Notes: generated by a model from the letters alone, not told the origin. A DNA stretch of 64,000 nt from Flaveria trinervia (GCA_025506515.1 CM046451.1:45457212-45521211), one strand, 5' to 3'. Numbered from the stretch's first letter, positions 1 through 12,075 are shown. A program made the numbers and translations.

Positions 1-700
1 AGTATGTCCGGAACATAATTTGACTAACTTATGAAGATGTCATCTACAACTTGCTTCACTTGAATTCCCAGAAAGAAATTGAGTTCCCCCATGGCACTCA
101 TTTCAATTTCTCATTCATCGGCTTCTTAAAGTCTTTGTAGAGCCTTAGATTAGTTGAACCAAAGATGATGTTATCTACATATATACTTGAACTAGCATTA
201 AGTCATTTCCCTATCCTTTGATGAAGAGAGTTTCGTCTATAGTACCCCTTCTGTATCCATGCTTGTAGAGATACTGAGATAGAGTCTCATACCACTTCCT
301 TGGTGCCTGCTCCAGCCCACTTGCAGACATAATCAGGATAATTAGGATCTGCAAAACCAGGTGGATATTTGACATACGCCTCTTCATCAATCTCACCATA
401 GAGAAAAGCACACTTTAAATCAAGTTGATAGACCTTGAATTTTTTGGATGCAACAAAACCTAGGAATATCATGACAACTTCCAGTCTTGCTACAGGAGCA
501 AAGACATCAGTGTAGTCAATTCCATCTTCTTGTGTGTAGCCTTGAACAACTAGTCTAGCTTTATTCTTGATGAAAATTCCTCTATCATCTTTCCTATTCC
601 TAAACACCCATTTGGTTCCTATAGTAGTCTTCCCATGAGGAAGAGGACATAGGTTCCAAACCTTTTGCCTTTTGAATTGAAGCAGCTCCTCTTGCATATT
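1..700 (-). pseudogene. element A reverse transcriptase, partial and frameshifted
   Basis: The minus strand encodes the start of the copia RT domain, including a GTKWVFRNRKDDRG segment, KNKARLVVQGYTQE and the DVFAPVARLE motif (287-697). The frame then shifts near 300-340 and resumes with APRKWYETLSQYLYKHGYRR in another frame (211-330). Further left the active-site box is seen as YVDN instead of YVDD (about 170-180): the second catalytic aspartate codon has become asparagine by a G-to-A change. Left of it is the ELNFFLGIQVK segment. RNase H would follow outside the window. The enzyme would copy element RNA into cDNA in the cytoplasmic particle, but this copy should be dead. Confidence 0.88.
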
Positions 701-1609
701 CTTAACTCAACTTCCATCCTTTAGACCCTCATCAGTCTTCTTGGGCTCTATCTAAGATGAGAAGAAAGAATGAAGAAAAACATTTGCTTCATGGGTTTGT
801 CCTCTTGTTCTTACCCCTGTGTCAACATTTCCAATGATGTTTGTGGTGGGATGAAACTTCTAGATCCTTAGTTGAGGGATCACAACAAGTTGCTGAGAGA
901 GATCTAAATTAGAGAAATTTAGATCTGGCATTGATGTTTCTCCTACCATATCAACACACTTATCAAGAGAGACTTAATCCAAAGAGTGTGTGACATCATT
1001 GATATTGTCTTCTATGGAGTGGTTGTCAGCATCAAGAAATTTTGGACACTATCACCACCACCATTTTCTTCTACAGTTGAAGGAATCTCAGATGTAATAG
1101 TAGAATTTGTCATTATTGTGTTGATAGAAATCTCATTTGCAGAGTTAGTTACAACTAGAAATGAAGATGTGTAGCTTGAAGGTCTTCTTAACTCAAATCT
1201 TGGATCAGGATCACCTATAGGTACTATGTCTGTAGATCCTGAAACATGCTCACAAGATTTGTTAAAACCATTGGTAACTAAATCAAGATCAAACAACCAA
1301 TCTGGACCAGCACCTTTCAAACTAGGAGTGTGCTCATTTAAAGTAATATTGGCTGACTCTTTAACTACTCTAGTTCTAAGATTGTATACTCTATAAGCCT
1401 TAGCTTGGGAAGAGTATCTAATGAAGTGTCCATCCTCTGATTTCTCAGCAAACTTGGCAATTTTATCTTTGGTATTCAAGATGTTGTAAGGATATTCAAA
1501 TGACTTAGGAAAACCAATGAAAGGTTCCCACTTGTGAAAAAGTTCATAAGGAGTCTTACCATGAGTCTTAACCACTAAACTCTATTTTACATAGTGCAGG
1601 CAGTGTTGA
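701..1609 (-). pseudogene. element A integrase C-terminal region and IN-RT linker
   Basis: Minus-strand ORF 1012-1575 carries the conserved HGKTPYELFHKWEPFIGF segment and the RYSSQAKAYRVYN segment that follow the copia integrase core. A low-complexity Ser/Thr-rich linker leads into RT. It is separated from the integrase core ORF (1610-2569) by a frame break near 1575-1610, and from RT by stops between 700 and 1000. No catalytic residues are expected here. In the intact polyprotein this part joins integrase to reverse transcriptase. Confidence 0.8.
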
Positions 1610-2605
1610 CTACCTCAGCCCACAAGGTGATAGGTAGTTAGAGTCAGAAAACATAGTTATTGCAGCTTCAATAAGTGTCATGTTTCTCCTCTCAGCAATA
1701 CCATTTTGCTGAGGAGTCCTGGGAGCACTATATTGTCTTGTAATACCCTTTTCATCATAAAATCTATCAAGGATTTGGTTCTTGAATTTAGTTCCTTGAT
1801 CACATCTTATGGTTTTGACGTTGTGATCATATTGATTCTCAATCTTTAAGATGAAATTATTTAGAAGCTCAAGAGTCTCATCCTTAGTTCTAAGGAAGAA
1901 GACCCAAGTGAATCTTGTAAAGTCATTTTTGATCACTAAATAGTAAGATTCCCTTCCTAGACTCATTACACTGGTGGGACCAAAGAGATCCATATGTAAC
2001 AAGTGTAGGGGAGCAGTGATGGAGTTTCTTTCCTTTGGTTTGTAAGATACCTTGTGTTGTTTCCCTTTCAGGCATGCCATACAATGGTCATCACTTGTAA
2101 ACTCTTTCTTTGGCATTCTAGTTACCAAATCATTCTTAATAAATTTGTTCATGTTTTTAAAGTTTACATGGCACATTCTTTTATGCCAAAGGAAAGACTC
2201 ATCACTATGTGCTTTAGATAGAAAGCATAAAACTTCTCCCGAGGGAGATGTTTTTGACAAATCCATCTTGTACATGTTCCCTCCCCTAGGGGCTCTATGC
2301 AGGATATGTTCATGAGGAATGACCACCCCAGGGTTGAGAACAATGCACTCATGCTCAGTATAGAGCATGTTATGACTCTGATCACAAAATTGAGATACAC
2401 TCAAAAGATTGTATCCAAGCTCCTTTATAAAGCTTACCTTCTTAATGCTGAGCTTACCATTTGTGACCTTGCCTCTTCCAGAAATATAACCACCTTCATC
2501 TCCTCCAAAAGCAACTAGCCATCCATCAATTCTTTCAAAAATTTGGAGTAGTGACCTACTGCCTGTCATGTGCGTGGAGTAGCCACTATCATTGATCTAA
2601 GCATT
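1610..2605 (-). pseudogene. element A protease end and integrase core
   Basis: The aspartic protease signature lies on the minus strand near 2570-2600 as DSGYSTHMTG, where families usually have DSGCS. It is followed by the GAG-pre-integrase domain. The HHCC zinc-binding site has His residues around WHKRMCHVNF and the Cys pair in CMACLKGKQH. The integrase core then shows the first Asp in LHMDLFGP, the second in RCDQGTKFKN (usually SDNGTEF) and the Glu in QNGIAERRN, so the DDE triad is present though flanking residues have drifted. Integrase joins cDNA to the host chromosome. The frame breaks just after the Glu block. Confidence 0.9.
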
Positions 2606-5311
2606 TTTGTTTGTATTGAGCTCTTCCTATACAAAGAAAATGATTAGTTACATTTGGAAACCCAAGCCTTATTGGTCTTGGGCTCATCGAAAGAAGTAGA
2701 AGGTAATGAAACAGTAATAGATCCTATAGTTGTGATTTGATGATTTATTTTTGTTGTTGATGGAGAACTCTCAGTCATTTGGTCTTTCTTTATCTTCCAC
2801 ACCACCTTTGGAAGTTTGGACTTGACCTTCTATACTTTGAAAGCTTTTATGGCTCTGAAAGTTTTTATGACTAGACCTTCGGAAGATTCTGCTAGCACTG
2901 CGGCAAACTTCAGTGCTTCAGAAGTATTCATTTCTTCTGAGACCAAATTTTCTTTGAAGGTAATTTTCCACTTGCCTTCTTCTTCACTTTGGAGCTTCCA
3001 AAAGAAACAAATTTTCCTTCTGAAGCTTTCTTCTTCCTCTCCAGACTCTTAGAAGTTTCTTTCTTTGTGATGTGGAGAGTACTCTGTGGAATGTAGACAC
3101 AATCTTTAGCAAGATAAGAGGTACTCCCACATAGAACATAATCCATTTCTTCCTTCTAGGAGTATTCTTTAGAGAATAAGGCTGAACTTGATCACTTTCA
3201 AACTCCATCTTTATCTTCTCAGATGATGTATAAATTCTTGTGGGGTTAGAACTATCTTTGGAGCTTGATGGTTCATGTTGTACAATAGTGGTGCATAACT
3301 TATCAGCCTTCTTCATGATGATAGGATGACTTGGACATGAACAAGAACTCTTGTTGTTTGAGTTCAAGTTTGTGTCCTCAGTTTTAACCACTTCAAATCT
3401 AATAGAAACAAATACTTGATCTCTTGAGCTTTCCTTGCTTTTCTTTTGCTCTTTTTGATCATGTTCTTCCTCTTGGACTTGGTCATCATAATAGCTTTAC
3501 TCTCCTCATAGGGATGATGAACATTCTTAGAATGCTCATCTTCACTCCTTTCAGAGTCATTCTTTATCATCTCCTCTTCATCTTCTTCGCTCAAAGGATC
3601 TATGAGTGGAAGCTCATCTTCACAAGTTTCACACCTAGGAGATCTTACAGAAAAGATTGTGTGTGGAGGAGCTATCTCATGAGATCCTAATCCCTGTTTA
3701 TTCTGATAACACACTTTTGCATGCAAGGACAAGGATATCATGTTCTTGAAGGTCTCTTCTTTAAGAACACACTAGTCTGCCCTTGCTTTGCTGATCACAA
3801 GCTCAGCATGACATTCAGTCAAATTAGTTATGAGATCCTTGATTTGAGTCCTATAATTTGTGTGCTCATGTTTAAGAACTAACATGGTTTTCTCTAAGCT
3901 CTTTATCTTTAACTTATAATCATTTTCAGTCTTTTTAAAATTAGATTTTAAGATGTTCAAGGACTCAAGATCAAATCTCATCTCTAAGTTGTAGGACCTG
4001 TATCTATTAACTTTAGCAATACACAGGAGTGCAAACATGTTCCAATACCTTGATTTATCATGGTTGGCCATGAGTGCTTGATTTAGAAATGCATCTTTCA
4101 CTTGAAATCTCCGGTCAAAGCCTCCTTTTCAACAGCAACTGCAACTTGCTACTTTTGCTTCTCATTCTAGGGAGCTTTCTCAATGTAGTCTGGTCCGGAT
4201 AAAGTCTGGCCACCATTTGCTCTTGGTGCCTTGCACTCTCTAGCAAAGTGTCCCATCTTGTTCCAGTTGTAACACTCTACCTTGCTTATATCCAGCCCAA
4301 ACTTTCCACTCGCTGCATTGCTAGGAAACTTCCTTCTTGTGCTTTTGTAGAACTTCTTGGATTTGTGAGTGAGAAAGTTTCCTGAGGATTCATCAATAGA
4401 GACATCTGCTGAACTATATTTATATACTCAAGATCATCTGGATGGATACAGTCCAAGTCTTCAAGAGTGAAGAGAAAGTTTCCTGTGGATTCATTAATAA
4501 ATAAAGGCATGAGAAGAACTTGTCTTCTGGAAGGGATTTCCTTTAGTGTAGTTTTCTCTTGGAGTCTCTTCGAAGGTGATGAATGGACCCTTTTGTGAGC
4601 TTTCAGGGTAGCATATAAGATGATCTGGAGGTTTTATGCTATCCCTTTCAGTCACAAGAAGGGCTGAACCCATTTGATTTCTAGAGTTACGAGATGAATT
4701 TTGCATGTTCATATCCATCTGGTATCCATTGAGAATATCATACAACTTTTTCAGAGTAAGAGTGTTAAGGTTCTTATTCCTCTTGATAACAACAAAATAA
4801 TGTGTCCCTGTTTTCAAGAGTTACTCCAACATACATTAGAGTGTCCATAATCTCAACATACCTAAAGTATTGTTGAGTCATGGTCTCACCTACTTTAAAG
4901 GCAAAGTTTTCAAACTACTACTTGAGGAGATATTTCTTGTTCTCATTGGCTTCAGTTGAACCCAAATGTTGCTTCCCATAGTTGCTTTGCAGTCTTGCAC
5001 TTCTTAAAGCCTATGTAGATTAAGTTTAGAAGAGCAGTTTGAAAGGCTATCATGGCTTTTTGTTCAATCTCTATTCTCTTCCTGTCTTTATCAGAGAAGT
5101 CAGCCACAGCCTTAGGAATCATAACACCACTAGTAGTAGATGGGGTACTTGGTATGTAAGGTCCTTCAACAATAGAGTCCCACATCCTGGAGTCTTGAGA
5201 GTTGATAAAGCCTTCCATTCTTTGACACCAAGTATCAAAGTCTTCATGAGTGATCAGTGGAGACTTTGTCATAGTTCCAGTTTCCATGTCAGCTTTAGAG
5301 ATAGCTACCAT
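2606..5311 (-). pseudogene. element A gag, long, two zinc knuckles, degenerate
   Basis: The start ATG is read at 5309-5311 on the minus strand (MVAISKADMETG), 71 bases after the PBS. The N-terminal UBN2-like capsid region is at 4952-5311. A first zinc knuckle near 4220-4280 reads CYNWNKMGHFAREC, with its second Cys replaced by Trp. A coiled coil follows (3772-4101), then an acidic Glu/Asp-rich stretch (3364-3741), then a second knuckle near 3090-3146 reading LCGSTSYLAKDC. The 2816-3060 part is Ser/Glu/Lys-rich and built on variants of the family motif CTTCGGAAG. Several frameshifts break it up. Gag would form the virus-like particle that packages element RNA. Confidence 0.85.
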
Positions 5312-5382
5312 TTGAGATGTTAAGTATTTTTTGTGTGTACGGGATCTTAAGATGGTGAGATCTTATATCAAGAGCCTGGAAT

Positions 5383-5394
5383 GCTCTTATACCA
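5383..5394 (-). other. primer-binding site of element A (variant)
   Basis: The minus strand reads TGGTATAAGAGC, one base off the initiator-Met tRNA complement TGGTATCAGAGC used by the other copia elements here. It lies two bases inside the LTR end. It either decayed or is a family variant. Confidence 0.65.
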
Positions 5395-5396
5395 AA

Positions 5397-6404
5397 TGCA
5401 TGACCGTTAGATGGGTGCAATGCTCTTATACAACACAACAACACAAGAAAAGATAATTCAACAACACTTAAAGATTCAAATGGGGAACTAAAAAACAAGT
5501 AAATATGAGAGCTAAGAAACACAATTAATAAAGAGACAGAACAAGAAAAGAACCACACAAGTGTTTGGTTTTCAAGGATGATGTATATTTCTCTCTAGTT
5601 CCTTACAAGTGTTTACAAAGCAATGATAATAAGATACAAGGACTAGAAATACTTATACTACATCCTACAGCAAGCCATACTTTGAAGGCCAGTTGGATAC
5701 ATGATCAAGAAAACAACAAAATCAATGAAGAGTCAAAAGGCAGTTTGCTTTTTCACTAGTGACTATGACATGCCATAGCTCACATCCTACTATATTACAA
5801 AAATGATAAAAGTACTTAAAGTAGAAAGTACAGACTCAAGGCCTCAATGTATAGTTACCAAAAGCATGGACTTTTTCACCAACTTATGTAAAGTTGGTGT
5901 CTAATCAGAGTGGCAGTGGAAAGGTGGTCCATCTTTATGGTAAGGTACATCAGATAATAGCATGTGTTTAAAAGTCTTTGGAAAAATCTGTCTTCAAGAG
6001 TTGGCTTTGGAAGAGTTTGTCTTTGAAGCTTCAGAAGACTTCATGTTTGGCTTCAGAAGATATTGTTCTTGGGTTCAGAATATTTCACACCTAGAACGTT
6101 TTTTAAGAAAGAGTGTGAACTTCCGAAGCATTCTACTTCAGTACACTTGTGCATGCATGCAGGAGAAACTTTGGATATTTTAGGTTGCATCTGCCTTATA
6201 TGAAACCTTACACCATGCTTCTGTGTGAGGTACATGTTGGGTAATGAAACAAACCAAAACACGATAAATATCACTTACATTAAAATATTAACCAGGTATG
6301 AGTCTAAGAGGACAAGCATACCTTCAATCAATAAGTTCTTAAACATGTCCATTTTACTACAAAAGAATAAATATGTGTAATGTAAGATTGATATGATCCC
6401 AACA
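5397..6404 (-). repeat. 5' LTR of element A
   Basis: On the minus strand it begins TGTTGGGATCATATC (right end) and ends TGCA, about 1.0 kb. The right-hand part (5960-6150, the U3 side) has several variants of CTTCGGAAG such as CTTCAGAAG and CTTCCGAAG, the same motif as element C. A weak TATA-like TATAAGTATT lies on the minus strand near 5650. No second copy is in the window, so the inner boundary rests on the PBS and the TG/CA ends. Confidence 0.75.
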
Positions 6405-7272
6405 AAAGGTATACTTTCTCTTCATGGTTAAATCAGAAAACAAAGACATCAAAAATATTTCATATTCAGAAGTTTGAAGTCTTTAAAGTTTTCTATCTAG
6501 GTATGGATATAAAACTTAGGGGGAGTAATTTAAAAGTTTGATCAGTTTGTATAGATATTTACATTCTTAAAACTTATAAAACAAATCAAAAAAGAATCTG
6601 TCTGTGTTGGTGTAGAAGTAATACTATTATATTACAGCTTATGCGGATTGATGAAAGCATAAGAAGTCCAAGATCAGTCAAACAATAGGAAACTTGTATC
6701 TCTTCTCATAACAACTCAATCCAAGCACGAATTGACAACCCAAGAACATTGAAGAACTTCATAAGACACAAGTCAATCAAAGACAGTTCTTCATACAAGA
6801 AATAAAAATAAAAGAGGAAGAAATAATTTCTTTGCAAAAACATTAAGTTTTGATTCAAGTTCAAAATTTAATGCGGTTAAGTGCATTGGTTAACGCAGGC
6901 GGTGCTAACCCTTTCATATAACGAATGCGGGTAACTATTTATGTCATTTATAACAAAGTGAAACTAATGCGGACAAGACAACTCTACCACATTTGTGTCA
7001 AAGAAGTATACATAAAAATTTTGAAGTGTTAAAAATCTATGCAGACAAATGTGTTCTACCACATTTGTTTATGTGGTAAACTTTTGTAATGCCACATTTC
7101 TTTTTACTCATCCACATTTCTAGTATATGGTTTACATCCACACTTTTCATCTGTATCAAAATGAATAAACAAAGTGCTTAATCTCTTCTGTCATGAACGT
7201 TAATAAATGCGGACATCTTCATTTGTCTGCCATATTTGTTGAAATAAATATGGATAAAGGAATTTTACACTA

Positions 7273-7500
7273 CCACATTTGTTACAGTGAACAAATGCTA
7301 ACTAACTTTGTTCAGCCGCACTTGTAACAGTAAACAAATGCTGACTAACTTTGTTTAGCCGCATTTGTAACAGTAAACAAATGTTGACTAACTTTGTTCA
7401 ACTGCATTTGCTACAGTGAACAAATGTTGTTAAGTTTTTACTCTTCCATATTTGTAACAGTACACAAATGCTGATGAACAAAATCCTTCCGCATTTGCTA
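7273..7500 (+). repeat. 43-bp tandem repeat, about five copies
   Basis: Units start at 7273, 7316, 7359, 7402, 7446 and 7489, giving periods of 43, 43, 43, 44 and 43. Each unit contains CCGCATTTG (or a CpG-decayed form), then an ACAGTAAACAAATG block and CTAACTTTGTT. Copies differ by scattered substitutions, so the array is not new. Confidence 0.9.
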
Positions 7501-7619
7501 TAGAGATTTTAACAATTGACAACATTTGTCGTGAAACTTGTAATTTTTGTAAAGGACATTAATTACTATTTAAAGCCATTTCAAAAGGTCATTTAATACT
7601 TTTAGAATTTGAGAGACTT

Positions 7620-7625
7620 TATAAT
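7620..7625 (+). promoter_or_regulatory. TATA-like box before the E extra ORF
   Basis: The sequence CTTTATAATGCG lies about 110 bases after the motif array and is followed by a CAT/CA-rich leader. It is placed like the spacer TATA boxes of B and F. Inference from position only. Confidence 0.45.
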
Positions 7626-7749
7626 GCGACGAGCGAATTTCACTGTTCTTCACCAATCATAATCACCATCATCAAACTAGTGTTCTACCTTCATTCTATC
7701 TTATTTGTTCTCTGTTTTGATTCACTACAACTGTAGTATCGAACAGAAG

Positions 7750-8180
7750 GTGATAATCTTCGAAATTTAAGACCGAAAATGTTAGACTTTTGAACCTGTG
7801 ATGAACTTAAAACCCTTGGTCAAAAATGGATACTTAAATCATGCTTGGATTAAGAAAGATGATGATTTTCAACTGCAATGAACAAGTTAACTAAGAAGAT
7901 AACAACAAACAAGTGATTTTCAAAACCTTTTTCATTATATGAACACAGCACAACAAAAGAGTGAAAATGTGAAATCAAATCTTGATTCTAAGAGTTAAAA
8001 GAGGTTAAGAACAACAAATATGATCACTCCAAACATGAAAAACAAAATAACACTGATTATTGAGGATAACATCAAGTATAGGCTTGATTCCAATGGAATA
8101 GTACCTACAAACATTCAAGTTTGACCATAAAAAGTCAAACTAAGAATTTTCACTTGGTGCATGCTTTACTATCTATTTAG
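7750..8180 (+). other. probable 5'-UTR intron of the E extra ORF
   Basis: A donor (AAG then GTGATA at 7750) and a T-rich acceptor (ACTATCTATTTAG ending 8180) frame 431 bases without coding homology. The segment lies between the TATA box and the aORF start. Element F has a similar arrangement of 441 bases. Predicted from splice consensus only. Confidence 0.45.
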
Positions 8181-8201
8181 TATTATTCATTCTTCTAATT
8201 C

Positions 8202-11200
8202 ATATGCCTCTAATGCCGGATACATCGTAAATCTCACTTGAGGTAAGCTCCATAATGACAGTGGTTATCTTGACCCTTATGTACCCGAGGCAAAAGCTAT
8301 GATCAAATTTATATCGACTACTAGAGTTGCTCATGCAATTACAGTTAGATCAATTATTTATGAGAGATTCATAAGGTTTCGGAGTACTGCTAAGGTGACA
8401 GAGATAGATGGTGTAAGAACTCTGTCTGAATGAATCTTTGATGATCATACATTGGCAATTACTGAACAAACTATGTGATAGTGTCTGTAGTTTGGTGATG
8501 ATGCCAACACTCCCTTAGAGCTTGAAGATGATGATATTACTACTTCACCAACATTGGATATAAAGGAGGATATGAAGGCAAGTAGATTGTAAAGGGGTTA
8601 GTTGACTTACAATGGAGGTTCCTCATTCATCTCTACCAACATTATCTTTCAAAGAAAAATACTAGATGGAATGATATTCCAGTGACTACCTCATCTGCTA
8701 CATGTGCTTTATACACTAACAGGCCATTCAACATGTATGCTTATGCGTTTGATGGTCTGGTATCAAACATTCAGGAAGGGAGAAGACATATGTTCATGAT
8801 GTATCCAAGATTCTTTCAATGCCTCATCAATGAAGCTCTCCCCAATATTGTACCAGAACGACCTATGCTGGATATTCTTCATTATAATGCCAAGTCTTAC
8901 AAGTACATCAAGAAGAGAGATCCTAGGAACTTTTATAGTGGAACCTTCTTTCCCTTGTTGCTCTGGATGCTTCAGCGAGTTAATCCATAAGAACAAGCAA
9001 ATGAACAAGTGGCTCCGATTGATGAGCTTGATGAAGAAGAAGAACAAGTTGTTCATGATCAACAAATTGTTGATGAGCAAGCTGATGAAAGGGATGAAGG
9101 ACAAAAGTTAGTGTCACCCTAAGTCGATGTAGGTGGTGATCTTCACACTAGGCCTTATGTTTGTAAAGTTGATATAACCTCACCTTTTATGCCCACACCA
9201 ATACCATCACCATAAAGATCACCAATCCCATCACCATAATCACAACCCATCATCTCTCCACATATATCACCCATACACTCACCTTATATTTCACCAATCC
9301 ATCACTCACCTATATCTCATGTTTAATCATCTCCACTACTACTAAGCCTGTTGAGTGTGGTGATTCTACCAACTCTTCAGTGGAATCCAAATCATCATCG
9401 GATGACGAGGATCATCAAAGACAGATGCATGTTAGGCATGTTACTTCTAAGGCTATTCCATCTGAAAGTTATACTAAATCAGGAGTAAATTGGCCTAATG
9501 AAAAAGATGAGATGCTCTCAAAACTATTGCAGAAAGTAGCCAAGATAGAAAGACTGCTAAATAGAATATCTAGTATCATTAAAGATAGACTTCTGGAATT
9601 GGACGAAAAAGAGAAGGATTTAATAGATTTGAAAGAAAAGTATGAGGTTGAGAAGAAAGAGAAAGAGAAGGAGATAGAAAGTTTCAAGGCTGCTCTCCTA
9701 CATTCAAAGGATGAAGTAAGTGGTCATGTTAACACTATAGCCATCCAAACTATTGCTTTGGAAGAACAAGAAGGAATGATTGAAGAACAAGCTAATATCA
9801 TCATGGACTTGCAGAAACTAATAGAATCTCTAAACAAGAGAGTCTCTAAGTTAGAGCTGCTTGTCATGATTAAAAGAGAAGTTGAAATGGAGAAAGATGA
9901 TAAGGGAGAGAAAATAGAAGAGAAAAGGAAAAGAGAAAGTGATAAAGATGACAGTGATGAAGGTTCATCAAGGGAGAGTGGTGATAACTCCCCTCCTGCC
10001 AAAAAGATGAAATTCATTAAGTCTGAGAAAGAGATAGAAACTGGTGAAACAAAACATGATGAACCTAGTCCGAAATGGTGATCTACAAAAGCAAACAAGA
10101 AGAAACTCACACTAAAGAGACTGAATTCAGTGACATGATAAATGCTCTCCATAGCTTTACTCATGAAGACTTAATTATTGATGATGTATTTTGGGAATTC
10201 ATTGGAGATCATAGACAAGCAATAGAGCCAATTGTGATTATTCCTTAATCTCCTGTCCCACTTGTGATGGAATTGAGTCTTCAAACTGTATTTTTTGTGT
10301 CTCTCACTGATGAGCAAAAGGAGTTGATTAAAAAGTAACGTGAAAAGCAACAAAAGAAAGAAGAATCAGCAATTGTTCCTGATGAAACTAGAAAAGTCAA
10401 TGGCTGAAAAAGTGCCACAAGATGCTGAAATGGCTGAATCCTCTTCTGATCCAAGAATGCAAACCTATACCAGAAGGAGGAAATACTTATCTGAAAAGGC
10501 AAAGGGTAAAAACCAATGGTAGAGGAAGAACCTCTCAAGAAAAAGAAAAAAGATGACCCCAAAAGCATTGCATCAATTGCTAAATTCTTAGAAGAACATG
10601 AAAAAGCAAAAGCCCAACTAAAAAAGAAGATTGAATTCATTAACCTTCAAGAAGAAAAGATAAAGGGTGGCTATGTTGCTAATGAACCAATAGCTCATGA
10701 AATCCCTATGACGAAGGAGTCATCAGTTCAGGAGACGGTAGAGAAAGCTCAATCTAATGATCTGATGGTGAAAGCAATGTTTTTGATCAACCATGGGTTT
10801 GAGCCTGATGAGGTATTCGAGTTGACCTATGAGGGAATGAATGCAGAACAAGAAAAGTTAAACAGACTGTTGGACCCTACATATGAGACTGAGTATGAAT
10901 AGACTCTTTCTCCTAAAGCTCTAGTGGTCAAATCATTTTCAAAGACAAAGCAGACTTCCACTCCTCAACCACTGTATCCTGATCCCTATAGTATGACTAA
11001 GAGGGAAATGAAGGACTATCTGTCAAGTCAAGGATTCACAAACAGAAAACTAGGCAACATGAAGACAAACTCTCTAAGGACTTTTATCCTTAGATTGATT
11101 AATGAAAAGAAGGAAAGACTAAAGAAAATAGAAGAAGATATTATCAATAAAAAGCCAAGAACTAGAGTCTCAACACAAGACATACAGCTCACCCATGGAG

Positions 11201-12075
11201 ATCATGACTCTTTGGCTCCTGTTTAGCACAAATATTCTAAGTTGTTTGTAGAGCATTCACAGTTGAAACTTCAAGAAGGGCTCACCACTGCATAGATGAT
11301 TAGAGGTGTGTCTACTCCCCAGGGCAATACTGATTAGAAGATTATTGCCAGGAAGTATGATAGTGACTACAACATGTTCGTGGTTAAAAGGATTTGAGGA
11401 TTATTTCAATTCCTTACAGAGTACTCTACTCTAGTGAACTCCGTGGAAATCCATGATCTGAAAGAACTAGCCAATCTAGATTGATTAATCAGAAGGCTAT
11501 GTTTAGGGCTTATGAGTTTGAAGATATTCTAAGGATGTTTAAAAGAACAGACAATTTCATATCCCTCAAGGCTATTTGCATGAGGAAAAATAGATCCTTT
11601 GTTACCCTTCTAGAAAAGAAAAGAACACAACCAGCTGAAGAAGTGGTGTTCCCTGAGCTCAAGATGAAACCAACAAAATCTTTAAAAAGAAAGATGGTGG
11701 CTAGAACTCATTCCTCCAAACAATTCTCAAATGTCTATTATGATGAAAAGACATATGAATTGGTGATTGAAAGAATATGGGAACGAAAAGAAGGTGCTAA
11801 TATTAGATTATTTAGTTCATATGAAGTGAGATTGCTAGATGAATCTTATATTGAATACATATACACAAGGCACTTCAGAGAGATCACCAATAAGCTGGGA
11901 GAAGCAGACGTGCACTTCTTCTTAAAGCACATTAAGATTTCGAAGATGGTATATGATAGAATCATTACTAAGAGAAAAGAAGGGAAAAAGAAGAAGACTC
12001 CTCTGCAGTTAGAAAATATTATGAAGTTGGAGGTGGATGTGGATGGATGTTTACTAATTCACAAGGATGGGTTAT
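8202..12075 (+). pseudogene. element E extra ORF (aORF), decayed and truncated
   Basis: Homology to the aORFs of B, C and F starts just after an ATG at 8202. An N-terminal segment at about 8230-8540 has several stops. The family landmark MMYPRFFQCLI is in the 8682-8990 ORF, followed by a Pro/Ser-rich stretch, a long coiled coil with a Lys/Glu-rich tail (9380-10081), then pieces at 10516-10902, 10924-11226 (with MTKREMKDYLSSQGF) and 11481-12075. Function is unknown. Sirevirus extra ORFs are sometimes called envelope-like, but I see no signal peptide or membrane segment in the readable pieces. The end is cut at 12075 by the B LTR. Confidence 0.7.

Larger units (their letters stand above)
1..6404 (-). 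mobile_element. Ty1/copia Sirevirus-like element A, 3' end beyond window
   Basis: Read on the minus strand the order is 5' LTR (right end), PBS, gag, protease, integrase, RT. This is the copia order, with integrase before RT. RNase H, any extra ORF and the 3' LTR lie left of position 1. Long gag with two zinc knuckles and a coiled coil is typical of the Sirevirus lineage. Frames are broken in several places, so the copy is inactive. The right LTR end (CCCAACA at 6398-6404) abuts element E spacer DNA, so A probably inserted into E. The expected left target-site copy would be AAAGG (6405-6409). Confidence 0.9.
6405..7749 (+). other. pol-aORF spacer of element E with CCGCATTTG array
   Basis: No ORF is conserved here. 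A PPT-like ACTTAGGGGGAGTAATT lies at 6513-6530. From about 6650 to 7500 the motif CCGCATTTG and its complement AAATGCGG recur with variants CCACATTTG and CTGCATTTG, as expected if the CpG decays. The last part is a clean 43-base tandem repeat. A TATA-like box follows at 7620 and a pyrimidine-rich leader after it. I read this as a promoter region for the extra ORF. Confidence 0.65.
6405..12075 (+). mobile_element. Sirevirus-like element E, spacer and extra ORF only
   Basis: This plus-strand segment has a non-coding spacer with repeated CCGCATTTG motifs, a TATA box and a decayed aORF homologous to those of B, C and F. No gag-pol is present; it should lie left of inserted element A, beyond the window. 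The right side is cut by the clean LTR terminus of an inverted family-B element at 12076 inside the aORF (left target-site copy GTTAT, 12071-12075). The rest of the aORF and the 3' LTR of E were not found. Confidence 0.75.

Noticed and set aside
986..1174. Plus-strand ORFs over elements A and F and minus-strand ORFs over B and C
   Set aside because: They are antisense to recognisable gag, pol or aORF domains and show no domain of their own.
9380..10081. Stand-alone coiled-coil host protein
   Set aside because: It lies between other aORF pieces of E in the order seen in B and C and has no promoter or intron signals of its own.
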